Shown: one piece after another, positions 60,608 through 64,000 of the stretch
Layout of the letters: each line of letters opens with the position of its first letter
How positions within the stretch are numbered: position 1 is the stretch's first letter
NCBI RefSeq assembly: GCF_006337105.1
Contig: NZ_CP040871.1
Span: forward strand, 2,246,001 to 2,310,000
Origin: Thermomonas aquatica
Lineage (GTDB): Bacteria; Pseudomonadota; Gammaproteobacteria; Xanthomonadales; Xanthomonadaceae
Length of the DNA: 64,000 nt
Reading direction: 5' to 3'
Notes under the pieces: model-generated
Told to the model about the DNA's origin: nothing
Database searches by the model: none
The model's input: the letters and a program-made list of their open reading frames with translations, nothing else
Made by a program: the position numbers and the translations under genes

Positions 60608-61739
60608 CCCAGCGCCTGCGCGAGGTCGGCGATCAAGTCGCCGGCGTCCTCCAGCCCCACCGAAATCCGCAGCAGGTTCTGCGGCGAACGCGGGTTCGCG
60701 CCTTCCACCGAGGCACGATGCTCGATCAGCGATTCGCAGCCGCCCAATGACGTCGCGTTGGTGAACAAGCGCAGCTTGCCGGCCATCGCCAGCGCGGCCT
60801 CGCGGCCGCCGCGCAGTTCGACGCTGAGCATGCCGCCGAAGTCGCGCATCTGCCGTACGGCCACCGCGTGGCCGGGGTGCGAGGCAAGGCCCGGGTAGTT
60901 CACCCGTTCCACCGCAGGGTGCGATGTCAGGAAGTCGGCGACCTTGCGCGCATTCGCGCAATGCATCGCCATCCGCGCGCCGAGCGAGCGGCAGCCGCGC
61001 AGGGTCAGCCAGGCGCTGAACGGCGCCAGCACCGCGCCGGTGACGTGCAGGCGATGCGCGACCTTCGCCGCCAGCGCGTCCTTCCTCGCGAACACCAGCG
61101 CGCCGCCGAGCACGTCGCTGTGGCCGCCGAAATACTTGGTCGTCGAATGCATCACGATGTCGGCGCCCAATGCCAGCGGGCGCTGCAGCAGCGGGGTGGC
61201 GAAGGTGTTGTCGACCACCACGATGGCGCCCGCCGCATGGCCGATCTGCGCCAGCGCGGCGATATCGGCGATCTTCATCAACGGATTGGACGGCGTTTCG
61301 ATCCACAGCAGCGCAAGCGGCGTGGCGCAGGCCGCGCGCACGGCATCGAGGTCGGCCATGTCCACCACCGTGGCGACGATCCCGCGTTCCGGCAGGAACT
61401 CCTCGAACAGCATGCGCAGGCCGCTGTAGCAGTCGTCCGGGAACAGCACGCGCGCGCCGCCTGGCAGGGATTCCAGCAGGGTGGTCATCGCCGCCATGCC
61501 GGAGGCGAAGGTGAGCGCGTCCTCGCCGCCTTCCAGCGCCACCAGCGCTGCGCGCAGGCGGTCGTTGGTCGGGTTGCCCTCGCGCTGGTATTCGTAGCCG
61601 GCCACGCGTTCGCCGGCCGGGCCGTGGCGGAACGTGGTGCTGAGGTGCAGCGGCGGCGCCACCGCGCCGGTGGCCGCATCGGGTTCGTTGCCGACATGGA
61701 CGGCGAGGGTGCTCGCGTCCAGTCCGTCGCGCTGGATGC

Positions 61740-61743
<4 letters not shown>
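60604..61743 (-). CDS. metB: Cystathionine gamma-synthase / Cys-Met metabolism PLP enzyme
   Basis: 379 residues. The transsulfuration family core is complete: [46 protein letters not shown], the PLP lysine in [17 protein letters not shown] and [14 protein letters not shown] near the C-terminus. It most likely joins cysteine with an activated homoserine ester to give cystathionine, but gamma-lyase or direct sulfhydrylase activities are similar in sequence. It overlaps hemL by four bases (ATGA). Confidence 0.88.
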
Positions 61744-63025
<1,282 letters not shown>

Positions 63026-63029
<4 letters not shown>

Positions 63030-63658
63030 GCGGTTTCGTCTTCGAAGCAGGAGAGGTAGGCGCGTGCGGCGGCGACCGGGTCGGGCGCGTCGAACACGCC
63101 GCTGATCACGGCGAGCAGGTCGGCGCCGGCAGCGACCAGCGGCCGTGCATTGTCAGGGGTGATGCCGCCGATGGCCACGCGCGGGATGCCGAGGTCCGCG
63201 CTTTCGCGCAGCAGGTGGATGCCGGCGCGGCGCGCGTCCGGTTTCGTCGGCGAAGCGAAGAAAGCGCCGAAGGCGACGTAATCCGCGCCGGCAGCGAGCG
63301 CGGCGTTCGCGCGATGCAGGTCGCCGTAGCAGGAGATGCCGACGACCGCGTCGTCGCCGAGCAGTGCGCGCGCGCTGGCGATGCTGCCGTCGTGTTCGCC
63401 GAGATGGATGCCGTCGGCATCCAGTTCGCGCGCAAGCGCCGCATCGTCGTTGACGATGAAGGGCACGCCCGCATCGCTGCAGGCTTCGCGCAGCCGCGAT
63501 CCGGCTGCGCGCAACGCGGCGGCATCCATCACCTTGTTGCGCAACTGCAGGCAGGACGCATACGGCAACAGCGGCAGGCTGCGCGCGAGCAGGCGCGCAC
63601 CGTCATCTTCGTCGGGCGTGATCAGGTACAGGCCGCGGTGGAGGCGGTGTCGGGTCAT
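63026..63658 (-). CDS. thiE: Thiamine phosphate synthase
   Basis: 210 residues from ATG 63658. It joins hydroxymethylpyrimidine diphosphate to the thiazole phosphate. Family motifs: [81 protein letters not shown] and [20 protein letters not shown]. It is unlinked to thiC (31 kb away) and has no TPP riboswitch of its own. Rubredoxin is divergent with 62 bases between. The longer start at 63691 would run over the rubredoxin promoter and is not preferred. Confidence 0.95.
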
Positions 63659-63684
63659 GTCGCTTCCGCAAGGGGGCGCGGGAT

Positions 63685-63720
63685 GGGACAATCGCGCCAG
63701 TCCTCTCCATTATCGCCCCG
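63685..63720 (+). promoter_or_regulatory. Rubredoxin promoter
   Basis: GGGACA (63685-63690) and CATTAT (63708-63713) stand 17 bases apart, each matching four of six consensus positions. ATG 63721 begins seven bases after the -10, so the message may be leaderless. Confidence 0.45.
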
Positions 63721-63915
63721 ATGTCCGATTCCGCCGCTGTCGACGCCCCCTACCGCACCTGGATGTGCGTGGTCTGCGGCTTCGTCTATGACGAGGCGCT
63801 GGGCCTGCCGGAGGACGGCATCGAGCCGGGCACGCGCTGGGAGGACATCCCGGATACGTGGACCTGCCCGGATTGCGGCGTCAGCAAGGACGATTTCGAG
63901 CTGATGCGGGGCTGA
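63721..63915 (+). CDS. Rubredoxin
   Basis: 64 residues. The iron site has the two C-x2-C pairs in [11 protein letters not shown] and [15 protein letters not shown], with the usual [18 protein letters not shown] between them. It is a small cytoplasmic one-electron carrier; partners may include alkane or sterol oxygenases, but none is in the window. About 14 N-terminal residues precede the fold. It is divergent from thiE. Confidence 0.96.
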   Translation: MSDSAAVDAPYRTWMCVVCGFVYDEALGLPEDGIEPGTRWEDIPDTWTCPDCGVSKDDFELMRG

Positions 63916-63924
63916 GCCCGCGGC

Positions 63925-64000
63925 TCATTTCGCGGGCGGGATGCCCGGCCCGAACGTGATCCGCGCCCCGTCCTGCAGCTTCAGCCGCGCCGCTTCGCCC
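63925..64000 (-). CDS. 3' end of an unidentified gene
   Basis: A minus-strand frame enters from the right edge and ends with TGA at 63925-63927. The visible C-terminus is GEAARLKLQDGARITFGPGI plus PPAK. The fragment (24 residues) is too short to name. It converges with rubredoxin, 9 bases from its stop. Confidence 0.55.
   Translation of the reverse strand, partial: GEAARLKLQDGARITFGPGIPPAK

Overview
The window is a contiguous piece of a GC-rich gammaproteobacterial chromosome. The best match is Xanthomonadaceae/Lysobacteraceae (Lysobacter, Luteimonas, Thermomonas or Xanthomonas relatives). This assignment is inferred from gene content and order: pcm-tolC, a PPi-type phosphofructokinase beside adk, an H+-pumping pyrophosphatase beside ppa, large TonB-dependent receptors, a membrane-anchored CadC-like/TolB-repeat regulator, and a GTGGGAGGGGCTTCAGCCCC palindrome of the REP kind. 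Coding density is very high, ATGA overlaps are frequent, and I see no rRNA, tRNA, CRISPR array, prophage or intact insertion sequence.

Layout. 1-4.8 kb: 3' end of glnE, a small membrane protein, an ELM1-type protein, a RutE-like reductase, YceI and pirin. 4.8-10.4 kb: a lipopolysaccharide block (zinc-finger protein, GT4, O-antigen-ligase-like protein, GT2, then divergent lipid A acyltransferase and waaA). 10.5-12.5 kb: pcm-tolC. 12.7-17.8 kb: a TetR regulator divergent from an RND adaptor/pump pair, closed by a REP-like double palindrome. 17.8-29.7 kb: the branched-chain amino acid locus. Here ilvC-ilvG-ilvM-ilvE-ilvA-leuA-leuC-leuD-leuB run leftward as one tightly packed chain and ilvD is divergent. 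29.8-34.1 kb: a GH5 lipoprotein, a TPP riboswitch plus thiC, a 60-residue membrane protein and an ion channel. 34.2-46.7 kb: a DUF2785 protein, two TonB-dependent receptors, a TPR-sulfotransferase, a membrane-bound winged-helix/TolB regulator, an AraC regulator and an orphan transposase-like HTH protein. 46.7-55.6 kb: ppa, hppA, DUF167, a CsgG-like protein, PPi-phosphofructokinase, adk, mpl and a Lon-N protein. 55.6-64 kb: a DedA-PAP2-LssY fusion, an SDR, a glyoxalase-like protein, DUF350, an argD-type aminotransferase, the overlapping thiE-hemL-metB chain and rubredoxin.

How the genes work together. The branched-chain chain carries almost every enzyme from threonine and pyruvate to valine, isoleucine and the leucine precursor. 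Upstream of ilvC I read an unannotated 26-residue leader peptide with seven consecutive Ile/Leu/Val codons. It is followed by a rho-independent terminator and a mutually exclusive antiterminator, which is the layout of classical transcription attenuation. thiC is under a TPP riboswitch, with a REP pair inserted between the aptamer and the start codon. ppa, hppA and the PPi-dependent phosphofructokinase form a pyrophosphate-metabolism neighbourhood. The least explained region is 39.9-46.7 kb, where a transmembrane regulator, an AraC factor and an orphan HTH protein sit in line upstream of a TonB receptor.

All calls were made by reading the sequence and translations. No database search, structure prediction or folding program was run.
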